Assembly: GCA_004553625.1 (NCBI GenBank)
Contig: SFKX01000012.1
Location: 1 to 64,000 of the forward strand
Source: Clostridiales bacterium
GTDB lineage: Bacteria > Bacillota_A > Clostridia > Oscillospirales > Oscillospiraceae
Length of the DNA: 64,000 nucleotides
Reading direction: 5' to 3'
Part shown: one piece after another, positions 50,934 to 59,264 of the stretch
Position numbering within the stretch: the stretch's first letter is position 1
Layout of the letters: each line of letters starts with the position of its first letter
The notes under the pieces: model-generated
What the model was told of the DNA's origin: nothing
Database searches by the model: none
Seen by the model: the letters and a program-made list of their open reading frames with translations, nothing else
Position numbers and translations under genes: made by a program

Positions 50934-52438
50934 TTTGTTGCCTCCCATTTTTTCGCACGCTCCACCGCGCGGAGCCATTCGCCGTGATATCTGCTTGCCG
51001 TTCCGGCGTCCATCAGGGGTTCGAACACGCGCTCGGACTGCCTGAGTTCCGTTATCTCGGAGAGCTCCGTCCACAATCCGGCGGCCAGGCCCGCCAGGAA
51101 CGCCGCGCCGAAAGCCGTCGTCTCCACCATCCTGGGACGGTCTATGGGCCTGCGCAGGATGTCCGCCTGGAACTGCATCAAAAAGTCACTGACGGATGCG
51201 CCGCCGTCCACCTTGAGGCTGGAGAGCTGGCGCCCGGAGTCCAGCTCCATGGCGTCCAGCAGGTCCTTGACCTGGTAGGCTATGCCCTCGAGCGCGGCCC
51301 GGACGATGTGGGCGCGGGTCGTGCCGCGCGTGAGGCCCACCATCGTGCCGCGGGCGTACATGTCCCAGTGCGGCGCGCCCAGCCCCGTGAAGGCCGAAAC
51401 GAGGTAGACTCCGCCGTTATCCGGGACGGTCTCGGCCAGCGGCCCGCTCTCCGCGGCGTCCTTTATGAGCCCGACCTCGTCGCGCAGCCACTGGATGGAG
51501 CTGCCCGCGTTGAACACGCTGCCCTCTAGGGCGTAGGTGGTCTTGCCGTTCAGGCTCCAGGCGACGCTCGTCAGCATACCGGAGAGGCTGCGGACGCTGC
51601 GCTCGCCTGTGTTCATGAGCGTGAAGCAGCCGGTGCCGTAGGTGTTCTTGGCCTCGCCCGGGACGACGCAGCCCTGGCCCAGCAGGGCGGCGGCCTGGTC
51701 TCCCGCGCTGCCGCAGATGGGTACGCCCGCCAGGGCCTCCAGGCCCTTTATGCCGGGGGCCACGCGGCCGTATTCCGCCGAGCTCGGCACCGGCGCGGGC
51801 AGCATGGACATCGGCACGCCCAGGACCCGGCAGAGGTCCTCGTCCCAGCGCAGGCGGTCTATGTCGAAGAGCATGGTCCGGGAGCAGTTGGAGTAGTCCG
51901 AGATGTGCTCACGCCCGCCCGTGAGGTTCCAGATGAGCCAGGAGTCCACGGTGCCGAAAATGAGCTCGCCCTTTTCCGCCCTGGCCCGCGCGCCCTCCAC
52001 GTTATCCAGTATCCAGCGTATCTTGGTTCCGGAGAAATAGGCGTCTATGAGAAGGCCGGTCTTGTCGCGTATATAGGCGCCGACGCCCTCCGCCGCCAGC
52101 TTGTCGCAGAAGGCCGCCGTCCTCCGGCACTGCCACACGATGGCGTTATAGACCGGTTTGCCTGTTGCGCGGTCCCAAACGATGCTGGTCTCGCGCTGGT
52201 TCGTGACGCCGATGGCCGCGACGTCCTCCGCCGCGACGCCGCTCTTTTCAAAGGCCTCGGCCAGGGCCTTTATCTGCGTGCCGAGTATGTCCGCCGGGTC
52301 GTGCTCGACCCAGCCGGGACGCGGGTATATCTGCGGGTAGTCGTGCTGGGCCAGGGAGACGATCTCGCCCCGCCTGTTGAACACGATAGCCCTGGAACTG
52401 GTCGTACCCTGGTCAAGGGCAATGACGTAGCCTTTCAT
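50930..52438 (-). CDS. glpK: Glycerol kinase
   Basis: Phosphorylates glycerol to sn-glycerol-3-phosphate using ATP. A 502-residue FGGY-family kinase with MKGYVIALDQGTTSSRAIVF, PGWVEHDPADI and GTTRAHIVRAALEGIAYQVK. It is full length. It is read divergently from a monoacylglycerol-lipase-like gene across a 76-base shared regulatory region, and is overlapped downstream by a Nudix gene. No glycerol facilitator or glpD lies in the window. Confidence 0.96.
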   Translation of the reverse strand: MKGYVIALDQGTTSSRAIVFNRRGEIVSLAQHDYPQIYPRPGWVEHDPADILGTQIKALAEAFEKSGVAAEDVAAIGVTNQRETSIVWDRATGKPVYNAIVWQCRRTAAFCDKLAAEGVGAYIRDKTGLLIDAYFSGTKIRWILDNVEGARARAEKGELIFGTVDSWLIWNLTGGREHISDYSNCSRTMLFDIDRLRWDEDLCRVLGVPMSMLPAPVPSSAEYGRVAPGIKGLEALAGVPICGSAGDQAAALLGQGCVVPGEAKNTYGTGCFTLMNTGERSVRSLSGMLTSVAWSLNGKTTYALEGSVFNAGSSIQWLRDEVGLIKDAAESGPLAETVPDNGGVYLVSAFTGLGAPHWDMYARGTMVGLTRGTTRAHIVRAALEGIAYQVKDLLDAMELDSGRQLSSLKVDGGASVSDFLMQFQADILRRPIDRPRMVETTAFGAAFLAGLAAGLWTELSEITELRQSERVFEPLMDAGTASRYHGEWLRAVERAKKWEATK

Positions 52439-52454
52439 TTGAAGCCTCCTCTTG

Positions 52455-52499
52455 TTGACTTGGTCGCCGAATTATACTAAAATCCTACTATAAGGATAA
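52455..52499. promoter_or_regulatory. Divergent promoters of glpK and the lipase-like gene
   Basis: On the plus strand TTGACT (52455-52460), 17 bases, TAAAAT (52478-52483) serves the hydrolase. On the minus strand TATAAT (52476-52471) with a weak TTATCC 17 bases upstream serves glpK. The two -10 regions are adjacent, and a dyad ATCCT-ACTATA-AGGAT (52482-52497) lies between, a likely shared operator. Confidence 0.6.
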
Positions 52500-52514
52500 C
52501 ACAACAGGAGGTAA

Positions 52515-53462
52515 ATGAAAATGCCTATGATAACCGAAAATAATTACACCTTCCGCTCCGCCGACGGCGTTACGCCCATCCACGTCCGCGAGTGGGTGCC
52601 GGACTGCGATATAAACGGCGTTGTGCAGATCGCGCACGGGATAAACGAGTACATAGGCCGTTATGCGGATTTTGCAAGGTTCCTGGCCTCCAAGGGCTTT
52701 GTCGTCGTCGGCAACGACCATCTCGGCCACGGCGAGAGCGTTCTCAGCCCTGACTGCCTCGGCTTCTTCGCGCTTGACGACGGCTGGTACAAGGTCGTGG
52801 CGGACATGGAGCAGCTGCGCGAGTTGACCGCGGCAAAGTGGCCGGAGGCGCCGTATTTCCTGTTCGGCCACTCGATGGGCAGCTTCCTCACCCGGACCTA
52901 TATGATACGCTACCCCGGCGCCAAACTCTCGGGCGTCATACTCTCCGGGACCGGCCAGGCCCCCGCTCCGGTCGTGGCCGCGGGCCGCTTCCTCTGCGAC
53001 GGAGACATGCTCAAAAACGGCCCCACACACCGGAGCGAGACCATCTCCAACGTCGCCTTCGGCAGCTACAACAAGGCCTTCGAGCCCAAACGTACAAAGT
53101 ATGACTGGCTCACCAGGGACGAGGCCGTCGTGGACGCCTACGCCAAGGACCCGCTCTGCACCTTCACGCCGACGACCAGCCTCTTCCGCGACATGATGTA
53201 CGGGCTCTCCATCATCGGCCGCCAGCGCAACCTCGCCAAGATGAACAAGGACCTGCCCGTCTACTTCATGAGCGGAGATAAGGACCCCGTCGGCGGAGAC
53301 GGCGTGCAGGTAGCCAAGGTCTACAGCATGTTCGTAAGAGCCGGAATGAAAGACGTTTTCTATAAATTCTACAAGGACGGCCGCCACGAGATGCTCAACG
53401 AGTCCAACCGCGACGAAGTTTATAGGGACATCCTCAACTGGCTGTTCAAGAAAATAGGCTGA
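52515..53462 (+). CDS. Alpha/beta hydrolase, lysophospholipase/monoacylglycerol lipase-like
   Basis: A 315-residue cytoplasmic hydrolase of the S33/monoacylglycerol lipase type. It has the oxyanion HGINEY motif, GNDHLGHGES, the nucleophile elbow FGHSMGSFL (Ser about 116), the acid in MSGDKDPVG and the His in GRHEMLNE. It probably releases glycerol or glycerophosphodiesters from lipids, fitting the neighbouring glycerol kinase and GDPD. The start at 52515 follows AGGAGGT closely; an ATG two codons later is possible. Confidence 0.87.
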   Translation: MKMPMITENNYTFRSADGVTPIHVREWVPDCDINGVVQIAHGINEYIGRYADFARFLASKGFVVVGNDHLGHGESVLSPDCLGFFALDDGWYKVVADMEQLRELTAAKWPEAPYFLFGHSMGSFLTRTYMIRYPGAKLSGVILSGTGQAPAPVVAAGRFLCDGDMLKNGPTHRSETISNVAFGSYNKAFEPKRTKYDWLTRDEAVVDAYAKDPLCTFTPTTSLFRDMMYGLSIIGRQRNLAKMNKDLPVYFMSGDKDPVGGDGVQVAKVYSMFVRAGMKDVFYKFYKDGRHEMLNESNRDEVYRDILNWLFKKIG

Positions 53463-53498
53463 GCCCGCCGCGGGCTGAGCCGCCTCCGCACAAAATTC

Positions 53499-53525
53499 AG
53501 CGCCGCCCAGTAAGGGCGGCGCTTT
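53499..53525 (+). terminator. Terminator between the hydrolase and GDPD genes
   Basis: A ten-base-pair stem AGCGCCGCCC with its complement around AGTAA, with only a short T-run. It lies between convergent genes. Confidence 0.65.
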
Positions 53526-53536
53526 GCGCTTCAGTG

Positions 53537-54376
53537 TTATTTGTACTTCACGCGCGGGCGGTAGAACTGGAAGATGACCGCGTCGTTTTTCTCTTCTGTT
53601 TTCCACTCGCGGGAGGTCCAGGCGACCTTCATAGCGCCCATGAGCTCGCAGAGCCTGACCATGAGGGGCTTGCGGCCTATCTCATAGGCGATGAACTGCG
53701 GCCGGGCCAGGAAGTTCAGCAGCAGGCGGCTCAGGATGAAGGCCTGCACGGGGCTGGTAGAACTGCGCAGCTCGGACATCCTGGTGGAGAGCTGGCCGCG
53801 CAGCACCTCGGGCGCGTGTACGCGGAACCAGAGGACTATCCGCGGGTCGAAGCTCTCTATGCACCAGCGGCCCTTGTACTCGCGCAGGAGCTCATAGGTC
53901 CTGCGGCAGAGCTCGCGCCGGCGCGAGCTCTTCTTGAGCTCGACTATCATCGGGCAGCGCCCGTCTATGGCCGCCAGCACCTCTTTGAGAGTCGGGATAC
54001 CGTACTGCGTGCCGCAGAGCCTGTACTGCCTCAGCTCCGCAAGAGTCATGTCTTCGACCCGGCCCTCCGCGCCGCAGATGCGCTTGAGGTCGTCGTCGTG
54101 GAACACGACTACCTCGTCGTCCCGGGTGAGGTGGACGTCCAGCTCCACGCCATAGCCTATCCGCGCCGCCGCCTCGAAGGCCGGCAGCGAGTTTTCCGGG
54201 ATGCTCTTATCTATCTTGTGCAGGCCGCGGTGCGCATAGTTCCGCCCCGTGAAGGGCGCGCGCTGCTGCTTGTCGCGCTTGCCCGGCGCGACCAGATATG
54301 CGCAGACGCCCGCCAGCGCCGCTGCGCCGCCCGCCGTATACAGCAATACTTTAAGTGCGCTAGTGTCGTTTTTCAT
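53537..54376 (-). CDS. Glycerophosphodiester phosphodiesterase, membrane-anchored
   Basis: Splits glycerophosphodiesters into glycerol-3-phosphate and an alcohol. One N-terminal helix (about 10-28) anchors it. The GDPD domain (about 40-250) has YAHRGLHKIDKSIPENS (the HR motif), YGVELDVHLTRDDE (the ExD metal site), VFHDDDLKRICG (HD) and MIVELK. The active site probably faces outside. With glpK and the lipase-like gene it suggests glycerolipid salvage. Confidence 0.92.
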   Translation of the reverse strand: MKNDTSALKVLLYTAGGAAALAGVCAYLVAPGKRDKQQRAPFTGRNYAHRGLHKIDKSIPENSLPAFEAAARIGYGVELDVHLTRDDEVVVFHDDDLKRICGAEGRVEDMTLAELRQYRLCGTQYGIPTLKEVLAAIDGRCPMIVELKKSSRRRELCRRTYELLREYKGRWCIESFDPRIVLWFRVHAPEVLRGQLSTRMSELRSSTSPVQAFILSRLLLNFLARPQFIAYEIGRKPLMVRLCELMGAMKVAWTSREWKTEEKNDAVIFQFYRPRVKYK

Positions 54377-54397
54377 ACCGGCACCTCCCTACGAATA

Positions 54398-54427
54398 CAT
54401 TTTACAACGCCTCCGGCCCAGCGTCAA
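54398..54427 (-). promoter_or_regulatory. Promoter of the GDPD gene
   Basis: On the minus strand TTGACG (54427-54422), 18 bases, TAAAAT (54403-54398), ending about 22 bases before the start codon. Confidence 0.65.
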
Positions 54428-54434
54428 ATAAATG

Positions 54435-54463
54435 TTGAATTGCCGCCGGATATAGTTTACACT
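54435..54463 (+). promoter_or_regulatory. Promoter of the MFS transporter gene
   Basis: TTGAAT (54435-54440), 17 bases, TACACT (54458-54463). GGAGAGAGAGGG precedes the start at 54493. Confidence 0.5.
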
Positions 54464-54492
54464 TAAGACATAACTGGAGAGAGAGGGATAGA

Positions 54493-56028
54493 ATGAAGCT
54501 CAACTACAAACGCACGATCTTCGTCGGCTTCGCCTTTTTCCTTATCTGCGCCTTCTGGCAGGCCTACGACACTATCATACCCAAGATACTGACAGATAAA
54601 TTCGGCATGTCACAGACGCTCTCCGGCGTCATCATGGCCGCAGACAACGTCCTGGCGCTCTTCCTGCTGCCGCTCTTCGGCGCCGTATCGGACAAGTGCA
54701 AAAACAAGCGCGGGCGCAGGACGCCCTTCATCATCTTCGGCACCATTGCGGCGGCGGCGCTCTTTGTCGTGCTCTCCTTCGCGGACGACCTGCAGATAAA
54801 GCAGCTCGCCCCCGTCGCAGTCGACAACCCCACCGCCCAGGAGACCCTCTATGACGCCGGGCTCACCGCCACCACCCCGGACGGAGAGACCTTCGTAGTC
54901 CAGGAGGAGTTCACACGCGAGGAATTCGTCGCCATCGCCATGAAGGACGCTGACGGCGGCACCAACCCGGACTACACGAACTACGTCGTCCCCGCGCGCC
55001 AGGCCTACGCCGCCCAGGCGACGGCCGCCAACAACCTACCGCTCATCTTATTCATAGGCATCCTGCTGCTGGTGCTGCTCAGTATGGCCACCTTCCGAAG
55101 TCCGGCGGTGGCGCTCATGCCGGACGTCACCATAAAACCGCTCAGGAGCAAGGCCAACGCCGTAATAAACCTCATGGGCGCGGCGGGCGGCATCATCGTG
55201 CTCATCCTGGGCATGGTATTCGGCACGGGCAAGGCGGAAAACGCGCTCATGAGCTACACGCTCTTCTTTGCCGTCATATCCGGGCTGATGCTCGGCTCGC
55301 TCCTCATCTTCCTCTGGAAGGTCAAGGAGCCGCAGCTCGTGCGCGAGATGCACGAGGAGAGCGCAAAATACGGCATCGAGACCGAGGAAACGGACGAAAA
55401 CTCCGGCGACAGGCGCCTCTCCCCCGCGGAGCGCAAGTCCCTGCTGCTCATTCTGGCCTCGGTGGTGCTCTGGTTCTTCGGCTACAACGCGGTGACGAGC
55501 AAATACGCGGTCTACGCCTCGAACGTCCTGGACCTCGACTACAACGCCACGCTGACCATTGCAACGGGCGCTGCCATCGTGTCGTACATACCCGTGGGCG
55601 CCGTGGCCTCCAAGATCGGCAGGCGCAAGACGATACTCGCCGGCATAGTGATACTGGGCGGAGCGTTTCTCGCGGGCTCGTTCATACGCGCGGGCAGCTC
55701 GCCGCTCGTCATGAACATCCTGTTCGCGCTGGCTGGCGTGGGCTGGGCGACGATAAACGTCAACAGCTACCCGATGGTCGTCGAGCTCTCTCGCGGCGGT
55801 GACGTGGGCCGGTACACCGGCTTCTACTACACGGCCAGCATGGCGGCTCAGACGATTACGCCGATCTTTTCCGGCTTCCTGATGGACAAGCTGGCAATGA
55901 CGGTGCTGTTCCCCTACGGCAGCGCCTGCGTACTGCTTGCCTTTGTGACGATGCTGTTCGTGAAGCACGGCGACAACAAGCCTACGCCCGTCTCGAAGCT
56001 GGAGGCGCTCGGCGGCGGCGACGACTGA
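54493..56028 (+). CDS. MFS transporter, SLC45-like
   Basis: A 511-residue major facilitator with about 12 membrane helices. The family loop is visible as GAVSDKCKNKRGRRTPFII after helix 2, and VASKIGRRKTILA is the matching loop of the second half. A long outward-facing insert (about 100-180, acidic) separates the third and fourth helices, which is unusual. The best resemblance is to SLC45/GPH-type sugar:cation symporters, so a glycoside or disaccharide is a reasonable substrate guess. Divergent from the GDPD gene. Confidence 0.82.
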   Translation: MKLNYKRTIFVGFAFFLICAFWQAYDTIIPKILTDKFGMSQTLSGVIMAADNVLALFLLPLFGAVSDKCKNKRGRRTPFIIFGTIAAAALFVVLSFADDLQIKQLAPVAVDNPTAQETLYDAGLTATTPDGETFVVQEEFTREEFVAIAMKDADGGTNPDYTNYVVPARQAYAAQATAANNLPLILFIGILLLVLLSMATFRSPAVALMPDVTIKPLRSKANAVINLMGAAGGIIVLILGMVFGTGKAENALMSYTLFFAVISGLMLGSLLIFLWKVKEPQLVREMHEESAKYGIETEETDENSGDRRLSPAERKSLLLILASVVLWFFGYNAVTSKYAVYASNVLDLDYNATLTIATGAAIVSYIPVGAVASKIGRRKTILAGIVILGGAFLAGSFIRAGSSPLVMNILFALAGVGWATINVNSYPMVVELSRGGDVGRYTGFYYTASMAAQTITPIFSGFLMDKLAMTVLFPYGSACVLLAFVTMLFVKHGDNKPTPVSKLEALGGGDD

Positions 56029-56049
56029 TATTTGGAGGTAATTCACACG

Positions 56050-56373
56050 ATGGAAAGATACACGAAGCTGACGCCCGAGGGCTATACGGCGGAGGGCCAC
56101 AGCACGGAGGAGCTGCTGGCCGCGCTGGGCAAGTACGAGGACCTGTACGAGAGCGTTGCGGCGGAGCTGGAGCTGGTCCGGCTGAATCTGCAGGAGCTCT
56201 CGAAGGCAGGCAAGGCCCGCAGCGCGACCTATACGATGCTGACAGGCTCGCGCTTCATGCTGGAGGAGATGCAGAAGCGCCTGGACGAGCCCGCCTCAGA
56301 CGTGGCCGGCCGGTTGAACGCCCTGAAACGCCAGCTCGAGCCCGAGGACGACGGCTTCCGCGACGTGGAATAA
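56050..56373 (+). CDS. Small helical protein of unknown function
   Basis: A 107-residue, mostly helical protein, rich in Glu, Leu and Arg, with a likely coiled coil (about 25-90). The ATG at 56050 has GGAGGTAATT upstream and lies 22 bases after the MFS gene, so the two are probably co-transcribed. I recognise no family. Confidence 0.6.
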   Translation: MERYTKLTPEGYTAEGHSTEELLAALGKYEDLYESVAAELELVRLNLQELSKAGKARSATYTMLTGSRFMLEEMQKRLDEPASDVAGRLNALKRQLEPEDDGFRDVE

Positions 56374-56378
56374 TCAAA

Positions 56379-56620
56379 GCGCCGAAGGCCCGTGGCCTTC
56401 GGCGCTTTTTCTGCCTCCAAGCCTCGCAGAGTTTCGCGGCCTCAGCCGCGAAATAAAGTGAGATCATTTTCGGCGGCGGCGTGTACGTCGACGAAAATAC
56501 CGCTCGCGGAGCGGAGTGTCGCAGCGAAGCGAGGCGCGCAGCGCAGCGCTATCCCCTTTGTCGAAGAAGGCTCTGCCTTCTTCGACAAGCTGAGCGCCGA
56601 AGGCCCGTGGCCTTCGGCGC
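56379..56620 (+). repeat. Structured repeat between duplicated terminators (copy B)
   Basis: The stem GCGCCGAAGGCC-CGT and its complement occurs at 56379-56405 and again, identical, at 56594-56620. The 181 bases between (56411-56591) match copy A at 48951-49130, with the same three internal stems. The flanking stems differ completely between the two loci, so only the middle is the shared element. Confidence 0.8.
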
Positions 56621-56628
56621 TTTCGTTT

Positions 56629-58089
56629 TTACTTGCAGAGCGCTTCCGCGAGAGGGATGCCCAGACCGATAAATGCTATCGCAAATATCAGAGCCACGAG
56701 CATGCCCCACTTGAACATCGTGTTCGTGTCTATCCAGCCGGAGTCGGCCGCGACCACCGCGTTCGGGGTCCCCGGAGGAGTTGCCCAGGCGTACTGGACA
56801 GCCGCCGTCATAAGGATGGCGATGGCCATGGGGTTTATCTCCTCGGCATAGACGCTGGTGCACAGCGGCATTGCGATGGCAAACACTATCGCCAGACCGA
56901 CGGCGTTGGAAATGAAGTTCGTCAGCAGTATGCCGAAGGCCAGAATGAAGATCATGAATGCCGTGGGGCTGACGGAGGCCGCTATCGGCGTGCAGACCTC
57001 TGCGAGCCAGTCGCGCAGGCCCACATCGGCGTTGGAGAGGCAGGAACCCAGGCACATGATGGTTGCTATGAACACAAAGGTGTTCCAGTTGATGCTCTTG
57101 AACGCCTCCTGGAAGGGCAGTACCGGCTTTCCATCGACGCAAACCAGGTTCAGAATGAAGAGCGCGACCAGGGGCGGGTAGTTCTGGTTTATGAGAGAGA
57201 GCGTATCGTACCAACCGGGGGCCACGTACCGCGCCAGGCCCGGCACCACCCAGAGGATGAGCACAATGATGTACATGACACCCGCTATCTTCTCACGCTT
57301 GCCCATTTTGCCGCAGGAAGCCGCCAGTTTGTCGAAATTTATCTCCCTGAAGCTGGAGATGTCCGGCTTCCAGATGTACTTGGCTATTATGAACCAGAGC
57401 ACAAGGCAGACTATGGCCAGCGGCGTCAACACGGCGCAGAAGGTGAAGAAGTCTATCGTGCCGCCGGTGTAGCTCGTGTATGTCGTCATGCCGGTTATGG
57501 ACATCGCGTGGGAGATCGGCGTGCAGCTGTTGGCTATCTGGCCGACGATGACCGTTCCCAGCACCATCATCGCGCCTACGCCGACCTTCTTGTTCTTCTC
57601 ATAGCCCAGCTCGGTGAGGATCTCGGTCATGATGGGCAGGAAGATCATAAAGGTGGACGTGGACGAGAGGACCAGGCTGAGCACGAACTCGGCTATGAAG
57701 TACATCATCATCGTCCACCAGGGCGAGCGGCGGCTGAGCTTGTTCGTGATGAACCAGATGGATATGCGCCGCGCCAACCCGGTCTTGGTAAGTGAAGCCG
57801 CCAGCATGAAGCAGAACATGAGAAACACCGCGGTGTCGTTGCCGAACGAGCTCTGGATTACGGTTTTTGAACCGAGTCCCGGCACCGTCATGAGCGCCAT
57901 GAGCACCAGAAAACTCGGCCAGCCGGTGCCTACGAACAGCCAGAGGATGAGGCCCGCTATAAGGATGCCGAGTACCTGGAACCCCGCCTGTGAAAGGCCC
58001 GGAAACGGCGGTATCACCGCCGTAAGGAACATGAGCAGCACGCTTATGACGATTATGACGTACTGTTTTCCACTAATACCCTTTCCCAT
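56629..58089 (-). CDS. SLC13/DASS-family anion symporter
   Basis: A 486-residue membrane protein with about 12 hydrophobic segments, of the divalent anion:sodium symporter family. Signatures include SSTSTFMIFLPIMTEI, IANSCTPISHAMSITGMTTY and ATPPGTPNAVVAADSGW (second substrate-binding hairpin). It probably imports a di- or tricarboxylate. It is the last gene of the operon with acyl-CoA dehydrogenase and CoA-transferase, so it likely supplies their substrate. Confidence 0.88.
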   Translation of the reverse strand: MGKGISGKQYVIIVISVLLMFLTAVIPPFPGLSQAGFQVLGILIAGLILWLFVGTGWPSFLVLMALMTVPGLGSKTVIQSSFGNDTAVFLMFCFMLAASLTKTGLARRISIWFITNKLSRRSPWWTMMMYFIAEFVLSLVLSSTSTFMIFLPIMTEILTELGYEKNKKVGVGAMMVLGTVIVGQIANSCTPISHAMSITGMTTYTSYTGGTIDFFTFCAVLTPLAIVCLVLWFIIAKYIWKPDISSFREINFDKLAASCGKMGKREKIAGVMYIIVLILWVVPGLARYVAPGWYDTLSLINQNYPPLVALFILNLVCVDGKPVLPFQEAFKSINWNTFVFIATIMCLGSCLSNADVGLRDWLAEVCTPIAASVSPTAFMIFILAFGILLTNFISNAVGLAIVFAIAMPLCTSVYAEEINPMAIAILMTAAVQYAWATPPGTPNAVVAADSGWIDTNTMFKWGMLVALIFAIAFIGLGIPLAEALCK

Positions 58090-58124
58090 ACTTATTCTCC
58101 TTTTATTTTATTGTAGGCCGCCGC

Positions 58125-59264
58125 TCATTTGAGCAGCTGCCTGGAGATCACCATCTGCTGGACCTGGCTGCTGCCCTCGAAGATCGTGAACACGCGGCAG
58201 TCGCGGTATTTGCGCTCGATGTCGTAGTCCTTGACGTAGCCGTAGCCGCCGTGTATCTGCAGGGCCTTTCCGGCGATCTCGTTGCAGGCCTCGGCGGTGA
58301 AGAACTTCGCCATGGAGGCATATACGGCCGAATCCGGCTCCCCGGCGTCCTTCTTGGCCGCGGCGGCATATACGAGCTCGCGCGCCGCCGCGATTTTGGT
58401 CGCCATCTCCGCCAACATGAAGGATATCGCCTGGAACTTGGCTATCGGCCGGCCGAACTGCTTGCGCTCCTTGGCGAACTTCACGGCCTCGTCCAGGCAG
58501 CCCTGCGCCACTCCGAGCGCCGTCGCCGCAACGCCCAGTCTGCCGCCGTCCAGGGTTTTCATTGCGTTCGTGAAGCCGCGGTTTTCCTCGCCCAGCATGT
58601 TCTCCGCCGGGACGCGGACATCCTCAAGCACGATGTCGCCTATCGGGTAGCCGATGAGCCCCATCTTCCTCTCCGGCTTGCCAAGAATGACGCCGGGGAG
58701 CTTGAGGTCCACTATGAAGGCGCTTATCCCGCGGACGCCCTGCTCAGGGTCCGTTTTTGCAAACACGACGGCGTAATCCGCTATCGTCGCGCCGCTTATG
58801 AAGCACTTGCTGCCGCTTATCACATAACTGTCCCCGTCCCGCACCGCGCGCGTGATTATGGAACCGGCGTCCGAGCCCGCGCCGGGCTCGGAGAGAGCAA
58901 AGCACATCCTCTTCTCCAGCGTCGCCAGCTTGGGGATGTAATACCGCTTCTGCTCCTCCGTCCCGTTTATGAGCAGCGGGCCGCTGCCCAGCGAGTTGGG
59001 GTTCGACATATAGATGCCCGCCACAGCGCTCTTGCGGCAGACCTCCTCCAGCGCTATGACAAACGACAGGTTGTCTCCGCCCTGGCCGCCGTACTCCTCG
59101 GGGATCTTGATGCTGGTCAGCCCCGCCTGGACCATGTGGTCCAGAACGGATTTGCGGAAGCTGTTGGTGGCTTCGGCCTCGTCCAGGACCTCACGCGTGA
59201 GCTCCTTTTCGGCAAACTGCCTCGCCATTTCGCGTATCATAAGGTGGTTTTCTGAAAGTATCAT
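58125..59264 (-). CDS. Acyl-CoA dehydrogenase
   Basis: A 379-residue FAD enzyme that forms a 2,3-double bond in acyl-CoA (or reduces it in fermentation). Family motifs: CFALSEPGAGSDAGSI in the FAD/substrate region, GYPIGDIVLEDVRVPAEN and LQIHGGYGYVKDYDIERKYRD. The catalytic Glu is in FTIFEGSSQVQQ. No electron-transfer flavoprotein genes are adjacent. It overlaps the CoA-transferase gene by four bases, so the two are translationally coupled. Confidence 0.93.
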   Translation of the reverse strand: MILSENHLMIREMARQFAEKELTREVLDEAEATNSFRKSVLDHMVQAGLTSIKIPEEYGGQGGDNLSFVIALEEVCRKSAVAGIYMSNPNSLGSGPLLINGTEEQKRYYIPKLATLEKRMCFALSEPGAGSDAGSIITRAVRDGDSYVISGSKCFISGATIADYAVVFAKTDPEQGVRGISAFIVDLKLPGVILGKPERKMGLIGYPIGDIVLEDVRVPAENMLGEENRGFTNAMKTLDGGRLGVAATALGVAQGCLDEAVKFAKERKQFGRPIAKFQAISFMLAEMATKIAAARELVYAAAAKKDAGEPDSAVYASMAKFFTAEACNEIAGKALQIHGGYGYVKDYDIERKYRDCRVFTIFEGSSQVQQMVISRQLLK

